From contig NZ_JAMQON010000002.1 in NCBI RefSeq assembly GCF_031624395.1, forward strand, positions 310,001 through 374,000: 64,000 nucleotides of DNA. Direction: 5' to 3'. Source of the DNA: Halomicroarcula saliterrae (lineage in GTDB: Archaea > Halobacteriota > Halobacteria > Halobacteriales > Haloarculaceae). Below are positions 1 through 8,442 of the stretch, piece by piece. The notes under the pieces were generated by a model. It saw only the letters and a program-made list of their open reading frames with translations, was not told the DNA's origin and did not search any database. Every line of letters starts with the position of its first letter. The first letter of the stretch is position 1. The position numbers were made by a program, and so were the translations under genes.

Positions 1-117
1 GTCATCAGCCCCGCGGTCATCGGTGGCCACCTGCTCGTCCAGTCGGCGCTGGGTCGCGAGGGGATGGAGAGCGTCGCCGACCACCTCCTCGACGTCAAGG
101 ACGAGGGCGACCTGTAG
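1..117 (+). CDS. 3' end of an unidentified gene
   Basis: The first 38 codons form an open frame that enters from the left edge and ends at TAG. The visible tail is a mixed hydrophobic then acidic helix ending in KDEGDL, which fits a soluble haloarchaeal protein. No motif survives that identifies the family, so I assign no function. The gene converges on the lipoprotein gene to its right. Confidence 0.6.
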   Translation, partial: VISPAVIGGHLLVQSALGREGMESVADHLLDVKDEGDL

Positions 118-146
118 CACAACCGCTACCGGACCTCGCCGCGTCG

Positions 147-152
147 AAAAAA
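147..152 (-). terminator. T6 run downstream of the Tat lipoprotein gene
   Basis: Read on the minus strand this is six consecutive T residues about 25 bases past the lipoprotein stop codon. Short T runs are the usual archaeal intrinsic termination signal. Assignment is by position only. Confidence 0.45.
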
Positions 153-177
153 GGACCCTGTTCGGAGGCGACTCGCT

Positions 178-774
178 CTAGAACGACTGGGAGAACGTCG
201 TCCCGCCGGACTGTGGGTTCACCGTGACCTCGACGGTGTAGCTCCCCATGCCGGAGACGCCCGACAGTTCGACGGCCATCTCGTCACCGCTCCCGATCTG
301 GTAGTTCCCGCCGAAGTCGAGCGTCAGCGTTTCCCCGTTGTTCGACGTCGAGGAACCGTCGAGGTCGTCGGAGATGTCGGTCCCGCCCAGCGTGGCGCTG
401 GCGACCGACGCGTCACTCACGGCCCCGGAGCCGTCCGGGTAGTCGAACGTCGTCCCCGTCAGCGAACTCCCGACGACGTCGTCGCTGTCACTGAACGTGT
501 AGCTGTACGCGTCAGTGGACCCGCTGTCGTCGCCCGCGTTCGAGTCGGAGTCGTCCGTGCCCGAATCGGTGCTGGATTCGGTCATGTCCGAACTGTCCGT
601 GTTCGAATCGGTGTCGGAGTCGTCCATCTCCGAATCGTCCATCTCCGAATCGTCACCGCCGGCAGCCGGGGATTCGGTGGCTTCGCTTCCGCCGCCACCG
701 CAGCCAGCTAGTCCGACCGTTCCTGCGACGCCAATACCTTTCACAACGTCTCGCCGCGACAGATTTCTCGTCAC
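178..774 (-). CDS. Tat-exported lipoprotein with acidic Ser/Asp/Thr linker
   Basis: The 198-residue product starts with a twin-arginine signal (NLSRRDVVKG), a short hydrophobic stretch and a lipobox (LAGC), so it should be folded before export and lipid-anchored outside the cell. A linker of about 60 residues rich in Asp, Ser and Glu contains DSEMDDSEMDDSD-type repeats. It is followed by a roughly 100-residue beta-rich domain with many Gly, Ser and Thr that I do not recognise. The GTG start was chosen because a minus-strand TATA-like element lies about 27 bases upstream, which suits a leaderless transcript. The frame is open for another 103 codons upstream, but that stretch has shadow-like Arg/Ser-rich composition. 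Confidence 0.8.
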   Translation of the reverse strand: MTRNLSRRDVVKGIGVAGTVGLAGCGGGGSEATESPAAGGDDSEMDDSEMDDSDTDSNTDSSDMTESSTDSGTDDSDSNAGDDSGSTDAYSYTFSDSDDVVGSSLTGTTFDYPDGSGAVSDASVASATLGGTDISDDLDGSSTSNNGETLTLDFGGNYQIGSGDEMAVELSGVSGMGSYTVEVTVNPQSGGTTFSQSF

Positions 775-791
775 GCGACGACCCACACAAT

Positions 792-808
792 CACTACTAA
801 TAATAGTG
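792..808 (-). promoter_or_regulatory. Promoter with embedded palindrome for the Tat lipoprotein
   Basis: This AT-rich element has perfect 5-base inverted arms (CACTA and TAGTG) around a 7-base centre. Read on the minus strand the centre gives TATTATTAG, a TATA-like box about 27 bases upstream of the GTG start. A palindrome on top of the TATA element could also be an operator. The regulator is unknown. Confidence 0.45.
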
Positions 809-913
809 TATACCTCCGCTGGGCCCGTACGTATCGTTTCAGCTACTCTATTCTCATATTTGGTATTGGTTTTATCCGTGGTCCCGGGGTGACCGTGGGG
901 GAGACGAGACCGG

Positions 914-2356
914 CTAGTGGTTGCGGTCGACGATGGCCACGTCGGCCTCGACGTCCTCCAGTCGCTCGAAGGTCGGGGGCGCGATGAACCGCGAAGCCGC
1001 GCTTCGGTCCTGACTCGCCCCGATGATAACGAGGTCGTACTCGCCGCTGGTCCCGGTGAGAAACGACTGGATGTCGGTCTCACTGACCCGCGTCTCGATC
1101 GGACCCTCGAACGGCTCGGCGAGGTCGGCCAGCATCGACTCCGCGCGCCGGCGGTCCCCCCGCTTCCCGATACAGGTCGCGACCGCCACGCGTCCGCTGT
1201 GGGTGCTGAGACGTACGGCGAAATCGATCATGTGGTGTGCCACGTCGCTGGCCCGCCTGACGGGGACGAGCACGCGCTGCCAGCGCGTGCGGCCGTCGCG
1301 CGAGCGGTGGACGAGCACGTCCGTCTCCCCGCGGAACAGCTGGCGCAGATACGTCGTCAACGCGCCGTGTCTGCTCTCGTAGGGGGCGACGACGAGGTCG
1401 CAGTTCGTGGCGGCGGCGGCCTCGAGCGTCGTCGCGGCCGCCGACTCCTCGCCCGTGGCGACGACCACCTGACAGGGGACGCCGACGCGCGTCTCGATGG
1501 TGGCTGCGCGGCCTTCGAGCCGGTCGACTCGCTCGCGCAGCGCACCGCTCGTGTCCGCGGGCGCCTCGACCCCGGCGGCCTCGACGCCGCCGTTCAGCAT
1601 CGCTCGCTCGGCCTCCGCGGCGTCGGTGTCCGCCACGATGTCCAGCAGGACGACCTTCCCGGCCTCGTGGGCCGCGGCCAGCCGAGCGGCCAGCATCGCC
1701 GTCGCGTCGGCGCGGTCGCCCCGCATCGGCACGAGGACGTGGTCGTCACCCGTCGTCGACTCGTACAGCACCGTCGCCCGCCGGTCGTAGAACCGGTTGC
1801 GCCAGACGACGAAGACGACGGCCACGATGGCGCTCGCGAGGAAGATGCTGCCGAGGAACGTCCATCGCTGATCCGGCTGGACCAGCAGCGCCAGCAGGGC
1901 CGTCGAGTACGCCGACGGCTCCTCGATGTCGAACGGCCAGGTGACGAGCCCGGTCGCGAGCGTCGCCAGGACCGCCGCCCCGGCGGCCACCCGGAACTGG
2001 CCCACCGGCGGCGTGAGCAGCGCGGTAGACACCCACAGCGCCCCCAGTCCGCAGGCCGCTCCGATAGTCAGCCCGGCGACGAACTGCCCCGGTTCGGCGT
2101 ACTTCCCGCGCGGGTCCACGAACAGCGTGTAGCTCCCCGAGGCCAGCGGCGGGAAGAGCAGAAAGGAGAGCTGCGGGACGGCGTTCGACAGCAGCGTCAC
2201 CAGCCCGATGAGCAGCGGCACGAACACCAGCACGGAGAGGTGGACGAGCCTGTCAGTCGTCTCCGCCCACCGGCGGAACTCCCGGAGCTCCCGGCGCTCG
2301 GCGCGGCGGAGCCTGACCGCCAGCGTCCGGACCCGCCTGAGGAGGTCCCTGAGCAT
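914..2356 (-). CDS. HPP-family membrane protein fused to two UspA-like domains
   Basis: The 480-residue protein has an N-terminal Arg-rich amphipathic segment, then four to five hydrophobic helices (about residues 35-180) typical of the HPP integral membrane family, including SFLLFPPLASGSYTLF and the GKYAEPGQFVAG loop. Two universal-stress-protein-like domains follow, roughly 200-335 and 360-478. HPP proteins have been linked to nitrite transport in plastids, and the UspA part suggests nucleotide-responsive regulation of the membrane part. That role is inferred. The gene stands alone between intergenic gaps. Confidence 0.85.
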   Translation of the reverse strand: MLRDLLRRVRTLAVRLRRAERRELREFRRWAETTDRLVHLSVLVFVPLLIGLVTLLSNAVPQLSFLLFPPLASGSYTLFVDPRGKYAEPGQFVAGLTIGAACGLGALWVSTALLTPPVGQFRVAAGAAVLATLATGLVTWPFDIEEPSAYSTALLALLVQPDQRWTFLGSIFLASAIVAVVFVVWRNRFYDRRATVLYESTTGDDHVLVPMRGDRADATAMLAARLAAAHEAGKVVLLDIVADTDAAEAERAMLNGGVEAAGVEAPADTSGALRERVDRLEGRAATIETRVGVPCQVVVATGEESAAATTLEAAAATNCDLVVAPYESRHGALTTYLRQLFRGETDVLVHRSRDGRTRWQRVLVPVRRASDVAHHMIDFAVRLSTHSGRVAVATCIGKRGDRRRAESMLADLAEPFEGPIETRVSETDIQSFLTGTSGEYDLVIIGASQDRSAASRFIAPPTFERLEDVEADVAIVDRNH

Positions 2357-2481
2357 AGCTAGAGGATGGTTCGACGACGCCCTAAGCGCACCGGCCGGCG
2401 CTCGGACGGGTCGCTGTAGCCGCTTACCGGTATCGGCGACTCCAGCGGCCGCTTACCGGGCCGTAGCGACGACGGTCCGTC

Positions 2482-3207
2482 TCACAGCGTCGTCGCGGCC
2501 GTCAGCGCGATTTCGATGGCCCGCTCGACGTTGTTCTTTGCCTTCTCCGGGAGCTCGTCGGCGTCGGTCTCGCCCTTCTGTGTCCCCTCGACGAGGTTCC
2601 CGTCGACGGTGCAGATGGCGCCGGCGGAGAGCCCCTTGCGGCGGGCCAGCGAGAAGATGGCGGCGGCCTCCATCTCGACGCACTGCAGGCCGGCGGCCTC
2701 CCAACCCTCGACGTACGCGTCGGTCTCGGCGTAGAACGCGTCGTCCGTCGCGACCGGGCCGACGTGGACAGCTTCGCCGTTCGCCTCGGAGGCGTCCACG
2801 AGCGCCGTCAGCACGTCGTAGGACGGCACCGCCGGGACGGCCTTGTCCTCGTAGCGTTCCGTCGTGCCCTCGTCTTTGGCGGCGCCGGTCGCGACGACCA
2901 TGTCGCCGATATCGATGCCGCGCTGGAGCGCGCCGGTCGTGCCGACGCGGACGAACGTCTCACAGCCGACCGCGGCCAGTTCCTCCACGGCGATGGCCGC
3001 CGACGGCGAGCCGATACCGGTCGAGCAGATAGTCAGTTCCCGGCCCTCGTAGGTCGCGTTGACGAGCTTGTACTCGCGGTTCTGTGCGACGACCTCGCTG
3101 TCCTCACAGTGGCCCGCAATGCGGTCGACGCGACCCGGGTCGCCGGGCAGCAGCACGATGTCGTTCAGGTCGCCCGGTTCCACCAGCAGGTGGGGTTGTT
3201 TTGCCAT
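2482..3207 (-). CDS. udp: Uridine phosphorylase-type nucleoside phosphorylase
   Basis: This 241-residue member of the PNP/UDP family carries the N-terminal phosphate-binding signature LLPGDPGRVDRIA and the core FVRVGTTGALQ. QCVEMEAAAIF is the ribose-binding region containing the conserved Met-Glu. It should split a nucleoside with phosphate into base and (deoxy)ribose-1-phosphate in the cytoplasm. Uridine is the most likely substrate by family resemblance, but other nucleosides are possible. The MAKQPHLLVEPGD start was chosen because homology begins there. With deoC at 5.9 kb it suggests a dispersed nucleoside catabolism route. Confidence 0.88.
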   Translation of the reverse strand: MAKQPHLLVEPGDLNDIVLLPGDPGRVDRIAGHCEDSEVVAQNREYKLVNATYEGRELTICSTGIGSPSAAIAVEELAAVGCETFVRVGTTGALQRGIDIGDMVVATGAAKDEGTTERYEDKAVPAVPSYDVLTALVDASEANGEAVHVGPVATDDAFYAETDAYVEGWEAAGLQCVEMEAAAIFSLARRKGLSAGAICTVDGNLVEGTQKGETDADELPEKAKNNVERAIEIALTAATTL

Positions 3208-3295
3208 GCAGGGGGTTCGGCGTGGGGTGATAAAACCGCCGGGGATTCGACGGCCCACGGAACGTGGCGGCGCCGGGAGCCGTGTCGACACGCGC

Positions 3296-4432
3296 TCACA
3301 GAATCGAGACGAGCAGCCAGCCGACACCGAAGACGACCCCCGCCGCGCCCAGAACCTTCGTGACCGCGACGTTCCACTCGGCGGGTTCGACCTCGCTGGC
3401 TCGGGTTGTGCTGCCGATAGCGTCGAGCTGCTCGCTGATTCTCGTGATCTGGTAGGCGTATCTGTACGAGAGCGCGCCGCCGATTGCCAGCAGCGGACCG
3501 AACGCGAGTCCGTTCGCCGTGTCCTCAGACCGGTCCGGAGGGTCGTTCTCGGGGACCGAGTCGGGGTCGATGGGGAACATATCGTCAGTCTCGGCCTCGT
3601 CCGCTGGCGCAGTCGCCCGGCCGGTCGCGGTCGACGACTCGCCGTCGGTCTCGGCGCTCTCGTGGGTGCCGACTCCGATTTCGTCCAGATACGCTCGCCC
3701 GTCGAGTCGGACCGCCCAGGAGGCGTTCCCGTCGCCGGCCTCGACCGCGGCGGTCACGCGGTCCGGCCGCGCCCGCTCGGTGTCCCACAGCGTGACGTGA
3801 ACGGTGCCGTCCGGATACCATCGGACGTCGAAGGCAACGAACCGACCGGACGGGGCGGTGAACCGCTCGCGGTACGTAGTCGCGCCCGTTTCGTTCGTGA
3901 CTACGACGGCCAGTCGGTCGCTGTTCTCCCGACCGACGTTCTCTACGGCGACGGCGGCCGTGGCGTTCGCGTCCGTTCGCTGGACGAAGCGAAGCGCGCC
4001 GTCACGGCCGACATCGACCATCCCGGTGACGCGCCCGCGGTTCGGGTCGACTGTCGCGGCGGTGAGTGTGGCAGTCCGAGCAGCGCCGACACCGAGCGAA
4101 CAGTCCCCGGCCGCGCCGATGCGAAGCGGTTCGCCGTCGGTCCAGTCGGCCGTCGACCGGCCCGAGAGCCCGTCGACGTAGCTGTAGTCGGACGGGTCGT
4201 CCACGAGCCGAGTGGGCTCGTCCGCCGTGGTACAGTTCTGGCCGAACCCGTCCGTCTCAGCGGGACTACCGAACGCCCCGGGCTCGGGAGCCGCTGCGCT
4301 CGTCGGCGGGCTCGGAGGTGCCTGCCCCGGCGCGACCGTCGCAGCCCCGGCGTGGGCCACAGTCGGTACGGTCAGGAGCAAGGCGACGAACGCGACGGCG
4401 TATCGAGTCGTGTGTGAGGACCGGACGGTCAT
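3296..4432 (-). CDS. Secreted, C-terminally membrane-anchored protein of unknown function
   Basis: The 378-residue product begins with a signal peptide (MTVRSSHTTRYAVAFVALLL, cleaved near AHAGA). A Pro/Ala-rich segment and a beta-rich extracellular domain follow, with several Asn-X-Thr sites; DVRWYPDGTVHVTLWD resembles a lectin or concanavalin-like fold. An acidic linker leads to two C-terminal hydrophobic helices, so the domain should sit outside the cell and be tethered. Upstream in-frame residues look like non-coding sequence, hence this start. I do not recognise the family. Confidence 0.75.
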   Translation of the reverse strand: MTVRSSHTTRYAVAFVALLLTVPTVAHAGAATVAPGQAPPSPPTSAAAPEPGAFGSPAETDGFGQNCTTADEPTRLVDDPSDYSYVDGLSGRSTADWTDGEPLRIGAAGDCSLGVGAARTATLTAATVDPNRGRVTGMVDVGRDGALRFVQRTDANATAAVAVENVGRENSDRLAVVVTNETGATTYRERFTAPSGRFVAFDVRWYPDGTVHVTLWDTERARPDRVTAAVEAGDGNASWAVRLDGRAYLDEIGVGTHESAETDGESSTATGRATAPADEAETDDMFPIDPDSVPENDPPDRSEDTANGLAFGPLLAIGGALSYRYAYQITRISEQLDAIGSTTRASEVEPAEWNVAVTKVLGAAGVVFGVGWLLVSIL

Positions 4433-4698
4433 AGTCTGGAGGGGCGGTGGCAACGGCGGTTCCTCGCCGTACACGTACTCCACTACGAGTGACAGTATTC
4501 ACCTTTGTGATTATCGTCGGCCGGTCCGTAATCACTGTCAGCCCGCCGTGATTCCACCGTACGCGCCGCTCACCGGGCGTCCTGTGGGAAAACACCGTCG
4601 CTGCCGTCCCCGTCGCGCCGGGCAGGACTCGCGGGCGAGAGGGCGTCGGAAACGGGACTTCCACAACAGTAAGGTGGTTCGGTGGCAACGGTCCAGTT

Positions 4699-4923
4699 AT
4701 GAGCGACGACATCTCACCGTTGCACCCGCGGATGCGAAAGCCGGCGGTCATCTCACTGGTGTTCGGCCTCGCGCTCGGCTTCCTGGCGATGGGCGCCCAG
4801 CGAATCAGGGGCGGGTCGGGTCAGTCGCTGCCACTCGCAATCGTGCTCGGACTGCTGGCCGCTGCGTTCCTCTTCGGCATCATGTACCGCAACCTCTCCC
4901 AGCACCTCGCCGATCAGGACTAG
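4699..4923 (+). CDS. Small two-helix membrane protein
   Basis: The 74-residue protein contains two hydrophobic helices (about residues 16-33 and 45-62) joined by a short basic/Gly loop, with acidic termini as usual in haloarchaea. It lies alone on the plus strand between two minus-strand genes, and its composition is that of a real membrane protein. No functional family is recognised. Confidence 0.65.
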   Translation: MSDDISPLHPRMRKPAVISLVFGLALGFLAMGAQRIRGGSGQSLPLAIVLGLLAAAFLFGIMYRNLSQHLADQD

Positions 4924-4949
4924 CCGCCGACGGTTGGCTCGCGACCGTC

Positions 4950-5783
4950 TCAGCCCGCGAAGAGAAACAGGACGACGTTGTTCGTCGCCGGCCCGATGCC
5001 GACGGCGGCGACCAGCGAGAGGAGCAGGCTCGCTTCGACGGGGTCGTCGTTGAGGTAGTCGTCCATGAGGACGACGACGCCGGTCGCGACGACGATCTTC
5101 ACGAGGACGAACAGCCACCCGCTACCGATGGCCGCGGCCGTCGGCAGGCTCCCGGCGAACTCCATTATCGCCCGCGGGAGAGGGGAGCGCTCGCTGACTC
5201 CGAGGATGTCGGTCCCGATGGCTGTCGACACCCCGTCGAAGACGTGCGCGAAGACGACGACCGGGGCGGCGTACCGCGCTCGGATGATTAGCGGCGTCCG
5301 CCAGAGCGCCACCGCGAGCACGACGATGGCGGCGACGAACAGCGAGACGAGGACGGCAAGCGCCGGCCAGACGGGCTCGACCAGCCCCGACCGGAGAGCG
5401 GTGATGGCCGACAGCAGCAGGACGACGGTCAGGACGCCCGTGCCCACGAGGCCGAGATTTCGCGAGACGTTCTCGGCGTGGCCGGTGCGGACGCCGAACA
5501 TCGAGAGCAGGAGCCACACCGTCGCCATGGTGTTGAACGTGGTGAGATAGACGGCTGGCGTCCCGAACAGCGGCGAAAGCGTCGCGTCGTACAGCTCGAT
5601 GGGCGGCTGGTTGAGCGCGTGGAGGGCACCCCCCAGTGCCATCCACGGTGCCAGGGCGACGACAGTCCGCTGGTCGACAGGGGGCTCCAGTGCGACCAGC
5701 AGCGCCGCGAGCAGGACCACCCCGCCCAAGAGCACGACCAGATACGGCAGCGGTGGCAACCCAAAGCCCGTCGGCAGTACCAT
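4950..5783 (-). CDS. DUF63 family polytopic membrane protein
   Basis: The 277-residue, almost entirely hydrophobic protein has about eight predicted membrane helices. Polar signatures typical of the archaeal DUF63 family include ALGGALHALNQPP and VFAHVFDGVSTAIGTD, where the His-Val-Phe-Asp-Gly motif is intramembrane and conserved. The function is not established. The start MVLPTGFGLP lies just before the first helix and is divergent from deoC, about 80 bases away, so the two may share a promoter region. Confidence 0.82.
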   Translation of the reverse strand: MVLPTGFGLPPLPYLVVLLGGVVLLAALLVALEPPVDQRTVVALAPWMALGGALHALNQPPIELYDATLSPLFGTPAVYLTTFNTMATVWLLLSMFGVRTGHAENVSRNLGLVGTGVLTVVLLLSAITALRSGLVEPVWPALAVLVSLFVAAIVVLAVALWRTPLIIRARYAAPVVVFAHVFDGVSTAIGTDILGVSERSPLPRAIMEFAGSLPTAAAIGSGWLFVLVKIVVATGVVVLMDDYLNDDPVEASLLLSLVAAVGIGPATNNVVLFLFAG

Positions 5784-5866
5784 ATCCCCCACGCCGCTCC
5801 CGGGCGACGAAAAGGTTCCGGCCTGTTCGTCGGGACGTTTAGGTACGTGCCTTCTGTGGAGGTGGT

Positions 5867-6499
5867 ATGGACGACGTTCCCGACCGCATCGAGCACACAG
5901 TGCTGGGGCCGACGACGGGCCCGAGCGACGTTCGCGCCTGTCTGGACACGGCACTGCAGTACGGCATGCGGGCCTGCGTGCCACCGTGGGCGCTCCCGCT
6001 CGCGACCGACTACGCCAACGTTCCGCTGACGGCGGTCATCGACTTCCCGCACGGCCAGGGGGCGACCGACGCCGTCTGTGCGGCGGCCCGGGCGGCGTGG
6101 GACGACGGGGCCGACGAACTCGACGTGGTCTGTAACGTCGGGCGCCTGCAAGCCGGCGACGACGAGGCCGTCCGAGAGCACCTCTCGGAGGTCGTCGCCG
6201 GGGTGCCGATCCCGGTGAAGGTCATCGTCGAGGCCCCGCTGCTGACCGACGCGGAGCTCCACCGAGTCGGCCAGCTGGTCGCGGACAGCGACGCGGACTA
6301 CCTGAAGACCGCGACGGGCTTCTCGGAGGGCGGCGCGACCGTCGAAGACGTCGCGACGCTGAGTCAGTACCGGCCGGTGAAAGCCAGCGGCGGCATCGGC
6401 TCGTGGGCCGAGGCCGAGGCGATGTTCGACGCCGGGGCCGACCGCATCGGCGCCTCCAGCGGCGACCGCATCGTCGAGGAGTGGCGGGAGGAGGGGTAA
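5867..6499 (+). CDS. deoC: Deoxyribose-phosphate aldolase
   Basis: This 210-residue DeoC/LacD-type TIM barrel splits 2-deoxyribose-5-phosphate to acetaldehyde and glyceraldehyde-3-phosphate. Diagnostic motifs are DELDVVCNVG, PVKVIVEAPLL, DYLKTATGF (Schiff-base lysine) and PVKASGGIGSW (second conserved lysine). It would act downstream of nucleoside phosphorylases such as the one at 2.5 kb. The stop codon overlaps the start of the next small gene by one base, so they are probably one transcript. Confidence 0.92.
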   Translation: MDDVPDRIEHTVLGPTTGPSDVRACLDTALQYGMRACVPPWALPLATDYANVPLTAVIDFPHGQGATDAVCAAARAAWDDGADELDVVCNVGRLQAGDDEAVREHLSEVVAGVPIPVKVIVEAPLLTDAELHRVGQLVADSDADYLKTATGFSEGGATVEDVATLSQYRPVKASGGIGSWAEAEAMFDAGADRIGASSGDRIVEEWREEG

Positions 6500-6726
6500 T
6501 GGGCTTCCTGACGGCTCTGGTCGATGCGACACCGCTCGCTGTACTCGTGGCCGTCGCCGCGACGTGGGCGACGACTGTCAGCGCGAGCCTGCCGCCGCTG
6601 CTGGTCGGTCCGCTCGCTGGGCTCGCCGTCCTCGCGGCCGGGACGATGCTGAGCCTCCGCTACCAGACAGACGAGCGACGGTTCCCGGTCTTCAGAGTGG
6701 TGTTCGAACTCCTGACGTTCTGGTGA
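6499..6726 (+). CDS. Small membrane protein coupled to deoC
   Basis: The ATG uses the last base of the deoC stop codon (TAATG), a classic coupled start. The 75-residue product has two hydrophobic segments (about 5-28 and 33-52) followed by a basic turn and a short amphipathic tail ending FELLTFW. No family is recognised. Coupling argues that it is real and co-expressed with deoC. Confidence 0.65.
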   Translation: MGFLTALVDATPLAVLVAVAATWATTVSASLPPLLVGPLAGLAVLAAGTMLSLRYQTDERRFPVFRVVFELLTFW

Positions 6727-6857
6727 GCGGGTGAGCAGCGGCGAGTCGAGGGACGCACCGTCTGGTTGTCGGTTCCCGGAAGCAGGCTCGGCAGTCCCGG
6801 CGGGGACGGCCAATCCGTCGCACTTTTGCCCGCAAAGATACTGCTTCCAAGCAAGCG

Positions 6858-8141
6858 ATGGCCCGCTATCACATCGAGACGTACGGGTGCACCTCCAACA
6901 GAGGTGAGACCCAGCAGATAGAGCAGGCGCTCCGCGAGGGCGGCCACCACCCGGCCGAGGACCCGCAGTCGGCCGACGTGGCCATCCTCAACACCTGCAC
7001 GGTGCTGGAGAAGACCGAGCGCAACATGCTCAGCCGGGCCAGAGAGCTGGACGACGAGACGCCCGCCGACCTCGTCGTCACGGGGTGTATGGCGCTGGCA
7101 CAGGGCGAGGAGTTCCGCGAGGCCGGCCTCGACGCCGAGGTGCTCCACTGGGACGACGTGCCACAGTACGTCCTCAACGGGGAGTGCCCGACGGTCACGC
7201 CCGACACGGAGACGGTCATCAACGGCGTCGTCGGCATCCTCCCCATCGCGCGGGGCTGTATGTCGGACTGCTCGTACTGCATCACGAAGCAGGCGACCGG
7301 CCGCATCGAGTCGCCGTCCGTCGACGAGAACGTCGCGAAGGCCCGCGCGCTGGTCCACGCCGGCGCGAAGGAGCTCCGGATTACGGGCCAGGACACCGGC
7401 GTCTACGGCTGGGACACGAATCAGGGAACCAGCCTCCTCCCGGAGCTGCTGGACCGCATCTGCACCGAGATCGAGGGCGACTTTCGGGTCCGGGTCGGGA
7501 TGGCGAACCCGAAGGGGCTCCACGGCGTCCGCGAGGAACTCGCGGCGGTGTTCGCCGAGCACGACGAGCTGTACAACTTCATCCACGCCCCGGTCCAGTC
7601 CGGCAGCGACGACGTGCTCGCCGAGATGCGTCGCCAGCACAGCGTCTCCGAGTACCTCGACGTCGTCGACGCGTTCGACGACGCGCTCGACTACTGGACC
7701 CTCTCGACGGACTTCATCGTCGGCTTCCCGACCGAGGAGCCCGCCGACCACGAGCAGTCGATGGCGCTGCTGCGCGAGACCGCGCCGGAGAAGATAAACG
7801 TCACCCGCTTCTCGAAGCGGCCCGGCACCGACGCCGCCGACATGAAGGGGCTCGGCGGTCAGACGAAGAAGGACCGCTCGAAGGCGATGAGCGAGCTGAA
7901 GATGGACGTGGTGGGCGCGGCCCACGAGGAGATGGTCGGCCGTACCTCGTCGGTGCTGCTGGTGGAGGACGGCACCGACGAGTCGCTGGTGGGCTACGAC
8001 GAGGCCTACCGGCAGGTCGTCATCGTCGACGCCGAGGAACGCGGGCTGGAAGTCGGCGACACCGTGGACGTGGAGATAACGAGTCACAGCACCGTCTACG
8101 CCTTCGGCGAGCCGGTCGAGCGCGCGCCGCTCGCGGACTGA
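6858..8141 (+). CDS. MiaB-type tRNA methylthiotransferase (archaeal e-MtaB class)
   Basis: This 427-residue radical-SAM enzyme has an N-terminal methylthiotransferase domain with three cysteines (C11 in YGCTSN, C47 in NTCTV, C77 in TGCMA) binding one iron-sulfur cluster. The radical-SAM motif CxxxCxxC is at residues 134-141, and a TRAM RNA-binding domain covers about 370-420. The family adds a methylthio group to t6A37 of tRNAs reading ANN codons, giving ms2t6A. Length and order match the archaeal/eukaryotic CDKAL1-like branch. Confidence 0.92.
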   Translation: MARYHIETYGCTSNRGETQQIEQALREGGHHPAEDPQSADVAILNTCTVLEKTERNMLSRARELDDETPADLVVTGCMALAQGEEFREAGLDAEVLHWDDVPQYVLNGECPTVTPDTETVINGVVGILPIARGCMSDCSYCITKQATGRIESPSVDENVAKARALVHAGAKELRITGQDTGVYGWDTNQGTSLLPELLDRICTEIEGDFRVRVGMANPKGLHGVREELAAVFAEHDELYNFIHAPVQSGSDDVLAEMRRQHSVSEYLDVVDAFDDALDYWTLSTDFIVGFPTEEPADHEQSMALLRETAPEKINVTRFSKRPGTDAADMKGLGGQTKKDRSKAMSELKMDVVGAAHEEMVGRTSSVLLVEDGTDESLVGYDEAYRQVVIVDAEERGLEVGDTVDVEITSHSTVYAFGEPVERAPLAD

Positions 8142-8442
8142 GGAACGGGTAAGCCCGTGGGCCGCGGAACCACTCCGAAATTACCGGGAGTAAGCTGGCT
8201 GCGCGACGCGGCTAGGCCGACCCTCACGGCATCGCGCGGAAACGCGCGGACGCCACACCGCACGGAAACGACCGTCTGTCCGTCGCCGTGAGCGAACGGA
8301 CGCGGCCGGTAATGGCCCCGTACGAGCGCGACGACCCTACCCGATAGAACGTCAGCACGCAAGCGGGGCCACGCTCGGAGTACCCGCAGCCACCCGAGCG
8401 ATGGCGGTTTATAACTAATTCGCTGTGACGACAACGGCTCTC
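8142..8442. other. 301-base gene-free interval with a GNRA-type hairpin
   Basis: No convincing protein gene is visible on either strand. The most structured part is a perfect 6-base-pair CGCGCG stem closed by a GAAA tetraloop at 8233-8248. The right end holds the promoter of the next gene. The left part could be a 3' untranslated region or a small RNA, and I cannot decide between them. Confidence 0.4.
8408..8414 (+). promoter_or_regulatory. TATA box deciding the start of the SELENBP1-like gene
   Basis: The element TTTATAA is centred about 32 bases before the ATG at 8443. A haloarchaeal TATA box places transcription some 25 bases downstream, which fits a near-leaderless message starting at 8443. 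It excludes the upstream in-frame GTG at 8425, which would lie too close to the box. Confidence 0.6.
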
